Positions 25,850 to 34,890 of a stretch of 64,000 nucleotides of DNA are shown one piece after another. The DNA comes from Flavobacterium sp. MFBS3-15 (lineage in GTDB: Bacteria > Bacteroidota > Bacteroidia > Flavobacteriales > Flavobacteriaceae). A program made the position numbers and the translations under genes. The notes beneath the pieces are model-generated. The model saw only the letters and a program-made list of their open reading frames with translations, was not told where the DNA came from and did no database searches. Location of the stretch: NCBI RefSeq assembly GCF_026107645.2, contig NZ_JAPCHV010000015.1, forward strand, positions 1-64,000, read 5' to 3'. Position 1 is the first letter of the stretch; every line of letters starts with the position of its first letter.

Positions 25850-25863
25850 ATCAAAAAAAAATG

Positions 25864-25887
25864 GGGCCGAATCGTACGATTCGGCCC
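25864..25887. terminator. Strong bidirectional terminator
   Basis: A perfect 11-bp stem (GGGCCGAATCG/CGATTCGGCCC, 2-nt spacer) is flanked by an A-run upstream and TATGTTTTTT downstream. It sits between the small T9SS-linked gene and the convergent lipoprotein gene and can serve both. Confidence 0.8.
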
Positions 25888-25912
25888 TATGTTTTTTGGT
25901 TCTTTACAGCAA

Positions 25913-26647
25913 TTAATCCCTGTATGTGTATGTAGCGGCATAAATATAAGTACCATCTTCACCGGTCTCGGTAAATGTAGCCGTTACAGGATAGTTTTCA
26001 GCATATACATAGTCGGCAACTACCTGTTTTACCACTTCGTTAGCCTCATTTTTAATAACCACTTTCTTAGGGTTGTTTACAGGAAGCAGCATCTTGGCCT
26101 TAATAAGCTCTTCTGCCTGTGGCGTAGCGCTGAAGTTAAGGTCTACATCGGCAAGTACATCGATGATGCCTGCTGCCTCAAGCGTAGCGTAGAATGGGTT
26201 CGGCTTTTGGTCGTAGGTAACGGTCGCCGTGTACTCGGCAATGATCATGCCGTCCCAGTCCCTTTCAAAAAGGCGTATTTCTACCGGATTGCCGTTGCTG
26301 TCATAATCCAGCACTTCGCCAAACTCATAGCCATCATATGGATCTACCATAAGATCGCTTACAGCAAGCACATTGTCGTCGCCGCTTATGTTGGCAAGAT
26401 CTCCGTTTTGGTAAGCAAAAATACTGGTGTCCTCACCGTCAGAAGCGCTGGTTACCCTTCCGTTGGCATCATAGGTTACAGTAAGGTGCTCGTCATCCAT
26501 GTCATCGTCTGCCCCCATAAGGGTAACGTGCGTGATGTACTTTTTGTCGCTGTCGCCAGGGCCGTTAGTGCTGTCTGAATCGTCGCTGCAGCTTGTAAAG
26601 GCAAGCATTGAAGCCACGGCAAGCATAGATAAGAATTTGTTTTTCAT
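25913..26647 (-). CDS. Lipoprotein, DUF4595-like (hypothetical)
   Basis: The 244-residue protein has a lipoprotein signal (MLAFTSCSDDSDS) followed by a Ser/Asp-rich linker. The rest is beta-rich with repeating (T/V)TYDxxGRV-type stretches (LTVTYDANGRVTSA, YDSNGNPVEIRLFER, TATVTYDQKPNPFY), similar to YD-repeat-like Bacteroidetes lipoproteins. Function unknown. No gene is adjacent in the same operon. Confidence 0.65.
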   Translation of the reverse strand: MKNKFLSMLAVASMLAFTSCSDDSDSTNGPGDSDKKYITHVTLMGADDDMDDEHLTVTYDANGRVTSASDGEDTSIFAYQNGDLANISGDDNVLAVSDLMVDPYDGYEFGEVLDYDSNGNPVEIRLFERDWDGMIIAEYTATVTYDQKPNPFYATLEAAGIIDVLADVDLNFSATPQAEELIKAKMLLPVNNPKKVVIKNEANEVVKQVVADYVYAENYPVTATFTETGEDGTYIYAATYTYRD

Positions 26648-26776
26648 TGATTAAATTAGTTATTGTTTTGCTGGCGCTAATTAATGACAATATTTTGACA
26701 CAAAAAAGGATTTTTACGCAATGTTTTTATGAAATTTTGCAGGGATTTTTAGTAGGATTTTGGTTCAAAAGATCTA

Positions 26777-27169
26777 TTAAACATTTTTGCTATTCAATTG
26801 ATCAATTATTTCTAAAGCTGTTTCGTGTAATCCTTCAACAATTTCTATTTCAGTAGGATTTTTGGCTATACGATGAATTTCTGACATTACACTTCCACCA
26901 GAAAACGAACCAGAAGCATTAATCATCAGTAAAACCCAATATTTCCATATAACATCATTACTTGTCAATATATTCATGAGCTCAATTTCAATTTCATTGA
27001 GATAATGCATAAAATATTCTGAAATATTATATGCAACGGGCCAATTTCCATCCTGCAACCATTCGAGCAAATATGGAATTTCTTCTTTTATTTCTTCAAT
27101 TTTGTATTGCTTAAGATTGTCAGTTGCTTCAAAATCAAATTTATGCTTCGGAATGATTTGGGTTTTCAT
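26777..27169 (-). CDS. DUF5071 domain protein
   Basis: The 130-residue protein carries the DUF5071 pattern (IPKHKFDFEATDNLKQY, YLLEWLQDGNWPVAYNIS). DUF5071 proteins are small, soluble and often found among immunity-like or SMI1/KNR4-associated proteins, without proven function. The coding sequence is AT-rich compared with flanking genes, suggesting later acquisition. It lies downstream of glyS but behind a terminator, so it is probably separately expressed. Confidence 0.75.
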   Translation of the reverse strand: MKTQIIPKHKFDFEATDNLKQYKIEEIKEEIPYLLEWLQDGNWPVAYNISEYFMHYLNEIEIELMNILTSNDVIWKYWVLLMINASGSFSGGSVMSEIHRIAKNPTEIEIVEGLHETALEIIDQLNSKNV

Positions 27170-27177
27170 ATTAATGC

Positions 27178-27205
27178 TAAAAAAACGCCCCCTTACGGAG
27201 GCGTT
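27178..27205 (-). terminator. Intrinsic terminator of glyS
   Basis: An imperfect stem (AACGCCCCC/GGAGGCGTT, one mismatch) followed on the minus strand by TTTTTTT (A-run at 27179-27185) sits just after the glyS stop codon. Confidence 0.65.
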
Positions 27206-27210
27206 GTATA

Positions 27211-28755
27211 TTACTTCATCTTCATCAGCCAGTTCCTTACCGAAACCTCTTCGTTGATGATGCTTCTCAATTCTGATATCTTTACCCTGTCCTGTGCCAT
27301 GGTATCGCGGTGGCGTATGGTCACGGTTTGGTCTTCCAGGGTCTGGTGGTCTACCGTGATGCAGAAAGGCGTACCCAACGCATCCTGTCTCCTGTACCTC
27401 CTTCCAACAGCATCCTTCTCATCGTATGCTACATTGAAGTCCCACTTCAGGTCTTCGATGATCTCCCTTGCCACTTCCGGAAGTCCGTCTTTTTTTACCA
27501 ATGGAAGTACGGCGGCTTTGGTCGGTGCCAGTACGGCCGGAAGGCTCAATACCGTACGTGTAGAGCCGTCTTCCAATGTTTCTTCTTTCAGGGCTGTTGA
27601 GAATACCGCCAGGAACATCCTGTCAAGGCCGACAGACGTTTCCACTACATACGGTACGTAGTTCTCGTTAAGTTCGTTGTCAAAATACTGCAACTTCTTA
27701 CCTGAATGCTGCTCATGCGCCTTGAGGTCGAAGTCAGTACGCGAGTGGATACCTTCCAGCTCCTTGAAGCCGAACGGGAAATTGAACTCGATATCGGCAG
27801 CGGCATTGGCATAGTGCGCCAGCTTTTCATGGTCGTGGAAGCGGTAGTTTTCCTTACCAAGACCCAATGACAAGTGCCATTTCAGCCTGGTTTCCTTCCA
27901 GTACTCATAGTATTTCATCTCCTCGCCGGGGCGGACGAAAAACTGCATTTCCATTTGTTCGAATTCGCGCATACGGAAGATGAACTGCCTTGCCACAATC
28001 TCGTTACGAAAAGCCTTACCTGTTTGTGCGATACCGAAGGGCACTTTCATGCGGCCGGTCTTCTGCACATTCAGGAAGTTCACGAAAATACCCTGCGCCG
28101 TTTCCGGGCGAAGGTACAGGTCCATCGCGTTGGCAGCCTCTGCGCCCAGCTTGGTACCAAACATCAGGTTGAACTGCCTTACTTCCGTCCAGTTTTTAGA
28201 GCCGGTTTCCGGGTCGGCAATTTCCAGCTCCTCAATAAGGGCTTTTACATCGGCCAGGTTTTCGCTGCCCAATGATGCTGCCATGCGCTCCAGTATCTGG
28301 CGCTGTTTGGCTTTATATTCTACCACACGGGCATTAGTGGTAACGAACTCCTCCTCATTGAAGGCCTCGCCATAGCGTGCGCGTGCTTTTTCTATTTCCT
28401 TTTGGGCCTTCTGGTTCAGCTTCTCGGCATAGTCCTCGATAAGCACATCGGCCCTGTATCGTTTTTTGGAATCCTTATTGTCGATGAGCGGGTCGTTGAA
28501 CGCATCCACGTGCCCCGAAGCCTTCCATGTGGTAGGGTGCATGAATATCGCGGCATCAATGCCCACGATGTTTTCATGCATCTGTACCATCGATTTCCAC
28601 CAGTATTCCCTGATGTTTTTCTTTAATTCTGCCCCGTTCTGGCCGTAGTCATATACAGCGCTTAACCCGTCGTATATCTCGCTGGACTGGAAAATAAACC
28701 CATACTCCTTTGCGTGCGAGATAACATTCTTAAATTGATCGTCTTGTTTTGCCAT
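27211..28755 (-). CDS. glyS: Glycyl-tRNA synthetase (dimeric type)
   Basis: The 514-residue class II enzyme attaches glycine to tRNA-Gly. It belongs to the single-chain alpha2 type, shown by the opening VISHAKEYGFIFQSSEIYDG, motif 2-like FRNEIVARQFIFRMREFEQM, and the anticodon-binding domain in the last 150 residues. A -7 box TATTTTTG (minus strand, 28763-28770) lies 7 nt before the start. The gene ends with its own terminator. Confidence 0.95.
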   Translation of the reverse strand: MAKQDDQFKNVISHAKEYGFIFQSSEIYDGLSAVYDYGQNGAELKKNIREYWWKSMVQMHENIVGIDAAIFMHPTTWKASGHVDAFNDPLIDNKDSKKRYRADVLIEDYAEKLNQKAQKEIEKARARYGEAFNEEEFVTTNARVVEYKAKQRQILERMAASLGSENLADVKALIEELEIADPETGSKNWTEVRQFNLMFGTKLGAEAANAMDLYLRPETAQGIFVNFLNVQKTGRMKVPFGIAQTGKAFRNEIVARQFIFRMREFEQMEMQFFVRPGEEMKYYEYWKETRLKWHLSLGLGKENYRFHDHEKLAHYANAAADIEFNFPFGFKELEGIHSRTDFDLKAHEQHSGKKLQYFDNELNENYVPYVVETSVGLDRMFLAVFSTALKEETLEDGSTRTVLSLPAVLAPTKAAVLPLVKKDGLPEVAREIIEDLKWDFNVAYDEKDAVGRRYRRQDALGTPFCITVDHQTLEDQTVTIRHRDTMAQDRVKISELRSIINEEVSVRNWLMKMK

Positions 28756-28762
28756 AGTGGTG

Positions 28763-28770
28763 CAAAAATA
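28763..28770 (-). promoter_or_regulatory. -7 box of glyS
   Basis: TATTTTTG on the minus strand fully matches TAnnTTTG and stands 7 nt before the ATG at 28755; -33 is not clear. The resulting leader would be very short. Confidence 0.45.
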
Positions 28771-28850
28771 GGAAAGTACCGTTTAAATATGTTGAAAAAT
28801 TAAAAGATTTAAGGCTAAAAATATGCTTTTGGATGAAGTGGCAGGACAAG

Positions 28851-29441
28851 TCAATTTTCAACCCGCTGAAGCGGTAAAAAATATCCCTTAATACAGTTGA
28901 TATCCCTTACACAGATTTGGATATGGTCTTTTTCTAAAAATCCGGCGTTTGGATAAAATTCTTTACCTTCCCAAAATACGCCTCTTGAGGTTGAAAAGGG
29001 TAACTGTCCTGCCTGTTCCAGAATTTCATGGAGGGTTTCTATAACTGCACAATCAAGTTCCCTGCGTAACAGGTCTGTTTTATTGCCTTTATTCTGTGGC
29101 ATGGGTGTGTTCGCCATTTCAAAACGGTCTTTCAGAAACTCATAGCCTCGTTTGACTAATGCCAAATTTTTATAGTCCAGCAAATCCAGACAATATCCCA
29201 AATCTATTATCGCGCCAATAACTGCCGGATTTTTAATGTCACTGTTGGGGCGTTTGCTAAGTTCTTCCGCCCACGATAACGCCCTGCTTGGACTGTTATC
29301 CCAAAAATAAACCCCATAACCAAGCCAGTCATAGGGATTGTTTTTTGGTATCAGATCCTGTTTACCTTTCAGTACAGCATCGACAACCGATTGATCGGTA
29401 CCGTGAAAGCCTAATATCAAACCTGTCCTTGAGGTATACAT
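28851..29441 (-). CDS. ADP-ribosyltransferase-like protein, toxin-like
   Basis: The 196-residue protein has blocks that suggest a PARP-like ADP-ribosyltransferase fold: LGFHGTDQSVVDAVLKGK (candidate NAD-binding His), NPYDWLGYGVYFWDNS (aromatic motif, candidate Tyr), then SRALSWAEEL, AIIDLGYCLDLLD, LDCAVIETLH and FWEGKEFYPNAG. The third catalytic residue is not assigned. From memory this block set recurs in a widespread family of proteins annotated as hypothetical. The start codon overlaps the upstream small ORF by 25 nt, so translation is coupled. Toxin role is inference from fold and layout. Confidence 0.6.
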   Translation of the reverse strand: MYTSRTGLILGFHGTDQSVVDAVLKGKQDLIPKNNPYDWLGYGVYFWDNSPSRALSWAEELSKRPNSDIKNPAVIGAIIDLGYCLDLLDYKNLALVKRGYEFLKDRFEMANTPMPQNKGNKTDLLRRELDCAVIETLHEILEQAGQLPFSTSRGVFWEGKEFYPNAGFLEKDHIQICVRDINCIKGYFLPLQRVEN

Positions 29442-29590
29442 AGATCCTTAAAGTTCTCTTCCAATTCTCCGTTTTGTTTTACAATACCGGCTTTGCGCAA
29501 AAATTCCCTCGAACTTTTGCCGTCAATTAAATTCTCTTTCTCAAACTTATCAATCAGATTGATTAGTTCATCTACTTTCCTGTCTTCCAT
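29417..29590 (-). CDS. Small ORF upstream of and overlapping the ART-like gene (antitoxin-like)
   Basis: The ORF of 57 codons is too short for many gene finders. It starts at ATG 29590 and ends at TGA 29417, overlapping the ART-like gene start at 29441. The protein (MEDRKVDELINLIDKFEKEN, then SSREFLRKAGIVKQNGELE) is charged, with a predicted N-terminal helix and no signal peptide. Upstream are an inverted repeat (29608-29627) and a -7 box (29634-29641). Small size and position suggest a partner or antitoxin; no family is recognised. Confidence 0.6.
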   Translation of the reverse strand: MEDRKVDELINLIDKFEKENLIDGKSSREFLRKAGIVKQNGELEENFKDLCIPQGQV

Positions 29591-29607
29591 GATAATCTCA
29601 TTAGCCG

Positions 29608-29627
29608 TAATTGCAATGTCGCAATTA
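29608..29627 (-). promoter_or_regulatory. Candidate operator (inverted repeat) and -7 box of the ART-like locus
   Basis: TAATTGC (29608-29614) and GCAATTA (29621-29627) form a perfect 7-bp inverted repeat with a 6-nt spacer, between the -7 box TATTTTTG (minus strand, 29634-29641) and the start codon at 29590. Such a site in the leader is a candidate for autoregulation. Confidence 0.45.
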
Positions 29628-29712
29628 TTACACCAAAAATACTACAAAAAACAATTGGAATCACTTCTGTATCAGTCATTGAAAAAAACTATATTTACCC
29701 AAATCAAAATAC

Positions 29713-30393
29713 ATGCTTCGTGCCCTCTTCAACCTCCTCTTCCCTAAAACCTGCAACGGCTGCGACGGCCTTTTGCTGGAAAGCGAGGACGTAGTATGCA
29801 CTGCCTGCCGCCACGACATGCCCTTTACCCTGCACCACCTGAACCCGGAGAATGAGGCGTACAAAAAGTTCTATGGCAGGCTGCCGGTGGAGCACGTTTC
29901 GGCATTTGTCTATTTCCATAAAGAAGGCATTGTACAGCAGATGATCCATAACCTGAAATATCGAAAACAGCAGGAAGTAGCACGTTTTTTAGGCGAATGG
30001 TATGTACATGACCTGAAAACTTTGGAGACATTACAATCGGTCACCGACATCATTCCCGTACCCATGCACCCGAAGAAACTGCGGCAGCGGGGCTACAACC
30101 AGGTCACTCAATTCGGCAAGGCGCTGGCAACCGGTTTAGGCAAGAACTACAACGAAGGCATTTTGGTAAAGACCGTGCATACCAAAACACAAACGAAGAA
30201 AAACCTTGCGGCAAGGGCTGCAATAGCCACGGCATTTGGGGTAAATTATACGGAAGCCGACCACAACAAACACTTTTTGCTCATCGACGACGTTATAACC
30301 ACGGGTTCAACCCTGGAGGCCTGCGGAAGGGAACTGCTGAAGGTACCCGGAGCACGGGTAAGCATCGTAACAATGGCCTACGCGCATTCATAA
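29713..30393 (+). CDS. comF: ComF family protein (phosphoribosyltransferase-like)
   Basis: The 226-residue protein has a zinc-binding-like Cys cluster near the N-terminus (CNGC, CTAC) and the PRPP-binding loop LLIDDVITTGSTLEACG of type I phosphoribosyltransferases. ComF proteins are linked to DNA uptake in naturally transformable bacteria, but in non-competent species the role is unclear. No other competence gene is in this window. The gene divergently neighbours the ART-like operon. Confidence 0.88.
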   Translation: MLRALFNLLFPKTCNGCDGLLLESEDVVCTACRHDMPFTLHHLNPENEAYKKFYGRLPVEHVSAFVYFHKEGIVQQMIHNLKYRKQQEVARFLGEWYVHDLKTLETLQSVTDIIPVPMHPKKLRQRGYNQVTQFGKALATGLGKNYNEGILVKTVHTKTQTKKNLAARAAIATAFGVNYTEADHNKHFLLIDDVITTGSTLEACGRELLKVPGARVSIVTMAYAHS

Positions 30394-30462
30394 AGATTTT
30401 CCAAAAAAACATTTTAATTACACTGAATATAATCGTTATTTTGTGCAGTCAAAGAATACAAC

Positions 30463-32094
30463 ATGCTGAAAAGTAGATTTTTCCTCTATATATTCCTTAT
30501 TTCGATAGCGTTAACCGGATGCGCCAAGCGGGGCAGCATCACCGGCGGGCCAAAAGACACCATCCCTCCCATATTGGTGGGCAGTTCCCCACGCAACATG
30601 AGCACCGAATTTAAGGGTAAAGAAATACGCATTGACTTCAATGAATACATTAAGGTGAAGGACATCAACAAGCAGCTCATCATTTCGCCGCCGATGAAGT
30701 ACCAGCCCGAGATCATCCCCATGGGCAGCGCCAGCAAATTCATCAGCATTAAGATAAAAGATACCCTGCAGGAAAATACCACCTACAGCTTTAACTTTGG
30801 GCAGAGCATTACCGACAACAACGAGGGCAACCCCTATTCGCAATTCAAGTTCATTTTTTCAACAGGCCCTTATATCGACTCGCTTTCCCTCAGGGGAAGC
30901 ATTAAAGATGCTTTTTCCCGTGAGACGGACAATTTCGTCACCGTGATGCTGTATGAGGCCAACGAGACTTTCAACGACTCGACCATCTACAAGGAAAAGC
31001 CCAGGTATGTGACCAACACGCTCGACAGCATGGTGAACTTTTCGCTGGAAAACCTCAAAGAAGGGAAATACCACCTCATTGCGCTAAAAGACAAAAACAA
31101 CAACTACAAATTCGATCCAAAAGCCGACAAGATCGCTTTCCTGAACGAAACGGTTAATGTTCCCGACAGCGTTATCACCGGCTACCAGCTGGAGCTTTTC
31201 AAAGAGGTTCCGGTATTTAAACCGGTCAAGCCATCTCAGGTATCAGCCAACAGGCTTTACGCGGGCTACGAGGGCGACCCGAAAGAGATGAAGGTAAGCG
31301 TACGCAACGCCGCTAGTACCGAAGAAATAGCTTCGGTACTGACCAAAGTGCGCGATAAGGATTCCCTGAACGTGTGGCTTCCGCGCGGCCTTGTTACTGA
31401 CTCGCTGAAAGTACAGGTGAGCCACCGCGACTCGATAAAGAATTTTACGGTAAAGTTCAAGGAGATGAAGACAGCCGATTCACTCAGTGTGGAGGCTGTA
31501 CAGCGTGGAGGGCTCCATTTCAGGGAGAAGTTCATGATAAGGCCTTCTACGCCATTGGTCACAATAGACAGCACCAAAATAAACCTTGTCAATAAAGATT
31601 CGGTGGCGGTACGCTTTACCTATGCCTATGATGCCTTCAAACAGGAAATGGAGTTTGATTTTCCGAAAGAAGAAAGCGAAAAATATACCTTCCGGCTTTA
31701 TCCCGGTGCGCTTACCGATTTTTACGGAAACACCAATGACACCCTGAAGTTTAACCTGTCGACCAGGACATACGGCGAGTATGGCAATTTGAGGCTGCGC
31801 CTGGAAAATGTCAATCGCTTCCCGCTGATACTGCAGCTTACCAATAATAAGGGCGAAGTAAAAGCTTCTTACTATTCCGAAGGGGAAACACAAATCAACT
31901 TTGATGCTATATTGCCCGACAAATACCAAGTACGGGTTATCTATGATGACAATAAGAACCGCGAGTGGGATACCGGCAGCTATCTCGAAAAACGCCAGCC
32001 GGAGGAAGTCATCTGGTACAAAAACGGCACCGATGACCTTATTGACGTACGGGAAAACTGGGACGTAGAGCAGCCCATCAATCTTGGAGGGTAA
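30463..32094 (+). CDS. Lipoprotein with N-terminal Ig-like (Big_5-type) domain
   Basis: The 543-residue protein has a lipobox (IALTGC, Cys20) and then the opening TGGPKDTIPPILVGSSPRN, followed by a bacterial Ig-like region (EIRIDFNEYIKVKDINKQLI). The remainder is beta-rich with no enzyme motif. It should be anchored to the outer or inner membrane in the periplasm or at the cell surface; function unknown. Its 3' end overlaps the convergent nitrilase gene by 17 nt. Confidence 0.75.
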   Translation: MLKSRFFLYIFLISIALTGCAKRGSITGGPKDTIPPILVGSSPRNMSTEFKGKEIRIDFNEYIKVKDINKQLIISPPMKYQPEIIPMGSASKFISIKIKDTLQENTTYSFNFGQSITDNNEGNPYSQFKFIFSTGPYIDSLSLRGSIKDAFSRETDNFVTVMLYEANETFNDSTIYKEKPRYVTNTLDSMVNFSLENLKEGKYHLIALKDKNNNYKFDPKADKIAFLNETVNVPDSVITGYQLELFKEVPVFKPVKPSQVSANRLYAGYEGDPKEMKVSVRNAASTEEIASVLTKVRDKDSLNVWLPRGLVTDSLKVQVSHRDSIKNFTVKFKEMKTADSLSVEAVQRGGLHFREKFMIRPSTPLVTIDSTKINLVNKDSVAVRFTYAYDAFKQEMEFDFPKEESEKYTFRLYPGALTDFYGNTNDTLKFNLSTRTYGEYGNLRLRLENVNRFPLILQLTNNKGEVKASYYSEGETQINFDAILPDKYQVRVIYDDNKNREWDTGSYLEKRQPEEVIWYKNGTDDLIDVRENWDVEQPINLGG

Positions 32095-32842
32095 AGCGGT
32101 CGCGGTCGTTCAGGAAACCGAAACGCTTACGCGTTTCCAACATTTTTTCACGGTCCAATTCCACCGAAAAAGCGCCTTCATTGCCCAAAGCATCAGCAAC
32201 CATTGCCCCAAGGCAGTCCAGCACCTGCGAATGCCCCGGATACGGATGGCCGTTGGCATCTTCTCCTATGCGGTTCACACCGGCGACATAACACATATTT
32301 TCAATGGCGCGGGCTTTCAATAAAGTGTCCCAGGCAAAAATGCGTGGCGATGGCCAGTTGGCAACGTACAGCAGCAGGTCGTATTCCTCAACATTGCGGG
32401 CGAATACAGGGAAGCGCAGGTCGTAGCATACCTGTGGGCATATCTTCCAGCCTTTGTATTCCACGATCAGTTTTTCAGTTCCGGCGGTATAGGCCTTCTC
32501 CTCGCCTGCTAATGAAAACAGGTGCCTCTTATTATACGTTTTGATCTCCCCATCCGGAAACACAAACAGCAGGCGGTTGTAATAGTTGCCATTCTCTTCA
32601 ATGACAAGGCTGCCGGTTATGGCGCTGTCTTTTGCAGCGGCTATCTCCTTCATCCAGGCAACGGTAGCGCCCCCCATGGTTTCAGCCGCAGCCTCAGGTT
32701 TCATGGTAAAGCCTGTCGCAAACATCTCCGGCAGGATAATGAGGTCGGTTGCCCCAATGCCGTTGATGAGCTTTTCGAAGTTGGCACGGTTGGCCTGCGG
32801 GTCTTCCCAGGTCAGGGCGGTTTGTATGAGGGAGATTTTCAT
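32078..32842 (-). CDS. Nitrilase-superfamily amidohydrolase (omega-amidase-like)
   Basis: The 254-residue protein contains the nitrilase catalytic triad: Glu in IILPEMFATG, Lys in YNKRHLF, Cys in CPQVCYDLRFP. It resembles YafV/Nit2-type omega-amidases that hydrolyse alpha-ketoglutaramate or alpha-ketosuccinamate in methionine and glutamine salvage. The frame extends to 32896, but ATG 32842 (MKISLIQTALTWED) is the family start. Convergent overlap of 17 nt with the lipoprotein gene. Confidence 0.88.
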   Translation of the reverse strand: MKISLIQTALTWEDPQANRANFEKLINGIGATDLIILPEMFATGFTMKPEAAAETMGGATVAWMKEIAAAKDSAITGSLVIEENGNYYNRLLFVFPDGEIKTYNKRHLFSLAGEEKAYTAGTEKLIVEYKGWKICPQVCYDLRFPVFARNVEEYDLLLYVANWPSPRIFAWDTLLKARAIENMCYVAGVNRIGEDANGHPYPGHSQVLDCLGAMVADALGNEGAFSVELDREKMLETRKRFGFLNDRDRFTLQD

Positions 32843-32904
32843 TGTTTTGCCATAACTGAATTTAACATAAGTGCCACAACTTAGCCTTACATGCAACTTG
32901 TAAA

Positions 32905-33417
32905 TTATTGCCCTTTGCTGTACCCTGCATTTTTAATGATTGAAATTGCTAATAGTTCTTTATTTAAAATAGATGCATACCAAATTCCTTTGCCATAATT
33001 ACTTTTACCAACATAAGTGTCGGGAAATTTAAAACTTAATAAACTTGATGTCCTGCTTTTTAAACGTGCTATCTTTTGATTTAGCTCATTCGCATTTGTG
33101 TAGACCAAAAGCTCAATTTTTGACTCATCTATTTTGATCATTTTAATGTCTAATTCATTTATAATCCTGTCCGCATCTTTTTTACACAACCTTTCGATTT
33201 CTTCTTTTAAATACAGGGTTGCTTGTTCCGTAAGGCGTACTTTACCAGGCTGCGGAGAGGCCAAAATATATTCTTCGGGAAGATCTTTAGAGCAAACATA
33301 TCCTATTTGCTGTGCTATAAGTTGATTATTGGTTTCTTTTAATTGCTGAAAGCTTCCTCTCTTATCATATACAGGATATTCATTAAAGGTCGTCCAGATT
33401 ACATGGAATAATTGCAT
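32905..33417 (-). CDS. Hypothetical protein, 170 aa, AT-rich
   Basis: I do not recognise a family. The protein is soluble and without a signal peptide (start MQLFHVIWTTFNEYPVYDKR). It has a charged middle helix (LKEEIERLCKKDADRIINEL) and a C-terminal block (FKFPDTYVGKSNYGKG). Codon use and composition are AT-rich compared with neighbours. It lies between the nitrilase and GH30 genes on the same strand. No operon partner is evident. Confidence 0.5.
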   Translation of the reverse strand: MQLFHVIWTTFNEYPVYDKRGSFQQLKETNNQLIAQQIGYVCSKDLPEEYILASPQPGKVRLTEQATLYLKEEIERLCKKDADRIINELDIKMIKIDESKIELLVYTNANELNQKIARLKSRTSSLLSFKFPDTYVGKSNYGKGIWYASILNKELLAISIIKNAGYSKGQ

Positions 33418-33474
33418 TTTATTTATTGAAATGATTTAAACTTTTCCCTGTAAAGTTTCTGACTTCAACGGGGC

Positions 33475-34890
33475 TTACTCCATCACCAGCGTCCCCACCA
33501 TTCCGGCTTTTAGGGTTACGGTGGCTTTTTTGTTTCCGGCGCTTACATCGACTGTTTTTTCTTCTTTGGAGGTATTCTGCAACAGCACCGCGATCTTGCC
33601 ATCAGGCGTCTTGTAGGCCACATTAGGCAATCCCTCAGCAGTATTCGAGTCCACCCTAACCGAACCCGGCCTGATGAACTTCGACGATTGCGCAATGATG
33701 TAATAAGCAGGCTCACGGGTTACCTTATTGCCCGATATGGTTACAGCGCCAAGGCAGCGGTCACAGCCACCCCTGTCGGTATGCGGGTCTTGTTTTTCGT
33801 CGGCGGCAAGGTTCCATTCCAGTACGGTTTTGCACCAGTTGCGTGGCGCGCCTATGCTCAGGTTCTCGATATGCCAGTTGAGTTCTTTGGCAAAATCACC
33901 CGGAGCGCCCACCCACTGCTCAGTGAAGTACAGGTTCTTGTCAGGGTGTGCGTCGTGTACTTTTGATATGGCATCAACTGTACCGCCATACAGGTGGAAC
34001 GCTGAGCCGTCTATGTATTTCGCGGCTTCCTTGTCGTCCAGGATAGAAATCGGATAGTCAGGCCTGTCGGCATTATGGTCATAAAGGATGATCTTAGTCT
34101 TGATGCTGTTCTTTTTGAAAGCCGGCCCCAGGTGGTCACGCACAAATACTTTTTGGTCTGCGGCCTCCATTAATAAGCTGGGGTTGTTGCCCGGGTGGAG
34201 CGGCTCATTCTGTACCGTAATAGCATCTATGGTAATGCCGTTCTTCTTCATTTCCTGTACATACTTTACCAGATATTTGGCATATGCCGGATAATACTCG
34301 GGCTTCAGGCTTCCCCCGCGGGTATCGCCGTTGGTTTTCATCCACACCGGCGGCGACCATGGCGAGCCCAGTATCTTTATCTTGGGGTTGATCTTCAGTA
34401 TTTCCTGCAACACAGGGATAAGATATTTTTTGTCATAACCGAGATCGAATTTCCTCATATCGACATCCGTCTGGCCTTTCGGGAGGTCATTGTAGGAGAA
34501 CAGCAGTTCATCAAGGTCGGATGCACCGATGCTCACACGGATGTAGCTCATCCCGATGCTCTTGTCGCCGGTGCCATAAATCTCTTTCAAAAGGTCGGCG
34601 CGCGATGCTGCAACCATTTTGCTCAACAGCATGGCACTGCCGCCTGTCAGCGTACAGCCAAAGCCATCCATCTCCTGGTATTTTACGTTAGGGTTAACGG
34701 TAAGCTTGATGTGGTTGGAGGAAGTAGTGGTAGATACCGGCTGTTTTTCCAACAGCATCGATTTGTCAGGCATAGTCGCCCACAGCCCCGCACCCGGTGA
34801 CTTTTTATTTGCGGCAGAACCGCAGCCCGTTAATAATCCCGCTATCATTAATGCCGACAATCCAGTCGCTATGTGTTTTGTTTTGAGCAT
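33475..34890 (-). CDS. GH30-family glycoside hydrolase (glucosylceramidase-like)
   Basis: The 471-residue lipoprotein (lipobox LLTGC) carries the GH30 signatures: YQEMDGFGCTLTGGSA, the acid/base Glu in ITVQNEPLHPG and the nucleophile Glu in LYFTEQWVGAPG, with a C-terminal beta domain (residues about 400-471). GH30 enzymes act on glucosylceramide or beta-1,6-glucans, and the natural substrate cannot be read from sequence. Lipid anchoring with a periplasmic or surface active site is inferred. No polysaccharide-utilisation genes are adjacent. Confidence 0.88.
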   Translation of the reverse strand: MLKTKHIATGLSALMIAGLLTGCGSAANKKSPGAGLWATMPDKSMLLEKQPVSTTTSSNHIKLTVNPNVKYQEMDGFGCTLTGGSAMLLSKMVAASRADLLKEIYGTGDKSIGMSYIRVSIGASDLDELLFSYNDLPKGQTDVDMRKFDLGYDKKYLIPVLQEILKINPKIKILGSPWSPPVWMKTNGDTRGGSLKPEYYPAYAKYLVKYVQEMKKNGITIDAITVQNEPLHPGNNPSLLMEAADQKVFVRDHLGPAFKKNSIKTKIILYDHNADRPDYPISILDDKEAAKYIDGSAFHLYGGTVDAISKVHDAHPDKNLYFTEQWVGAPGDFAKELNWHIENLSIGAPRNWCKTVLEWNLAADEKQDPHTDRGGCDRCLGAVTISGNKVTREPAYYIIAQSSKFIRPGSVRVDSNTAEGLPNVAYKTPDGKIAVLLQNTSKEEKTVDVSAGNKKATVTLKAGMVGTLVME

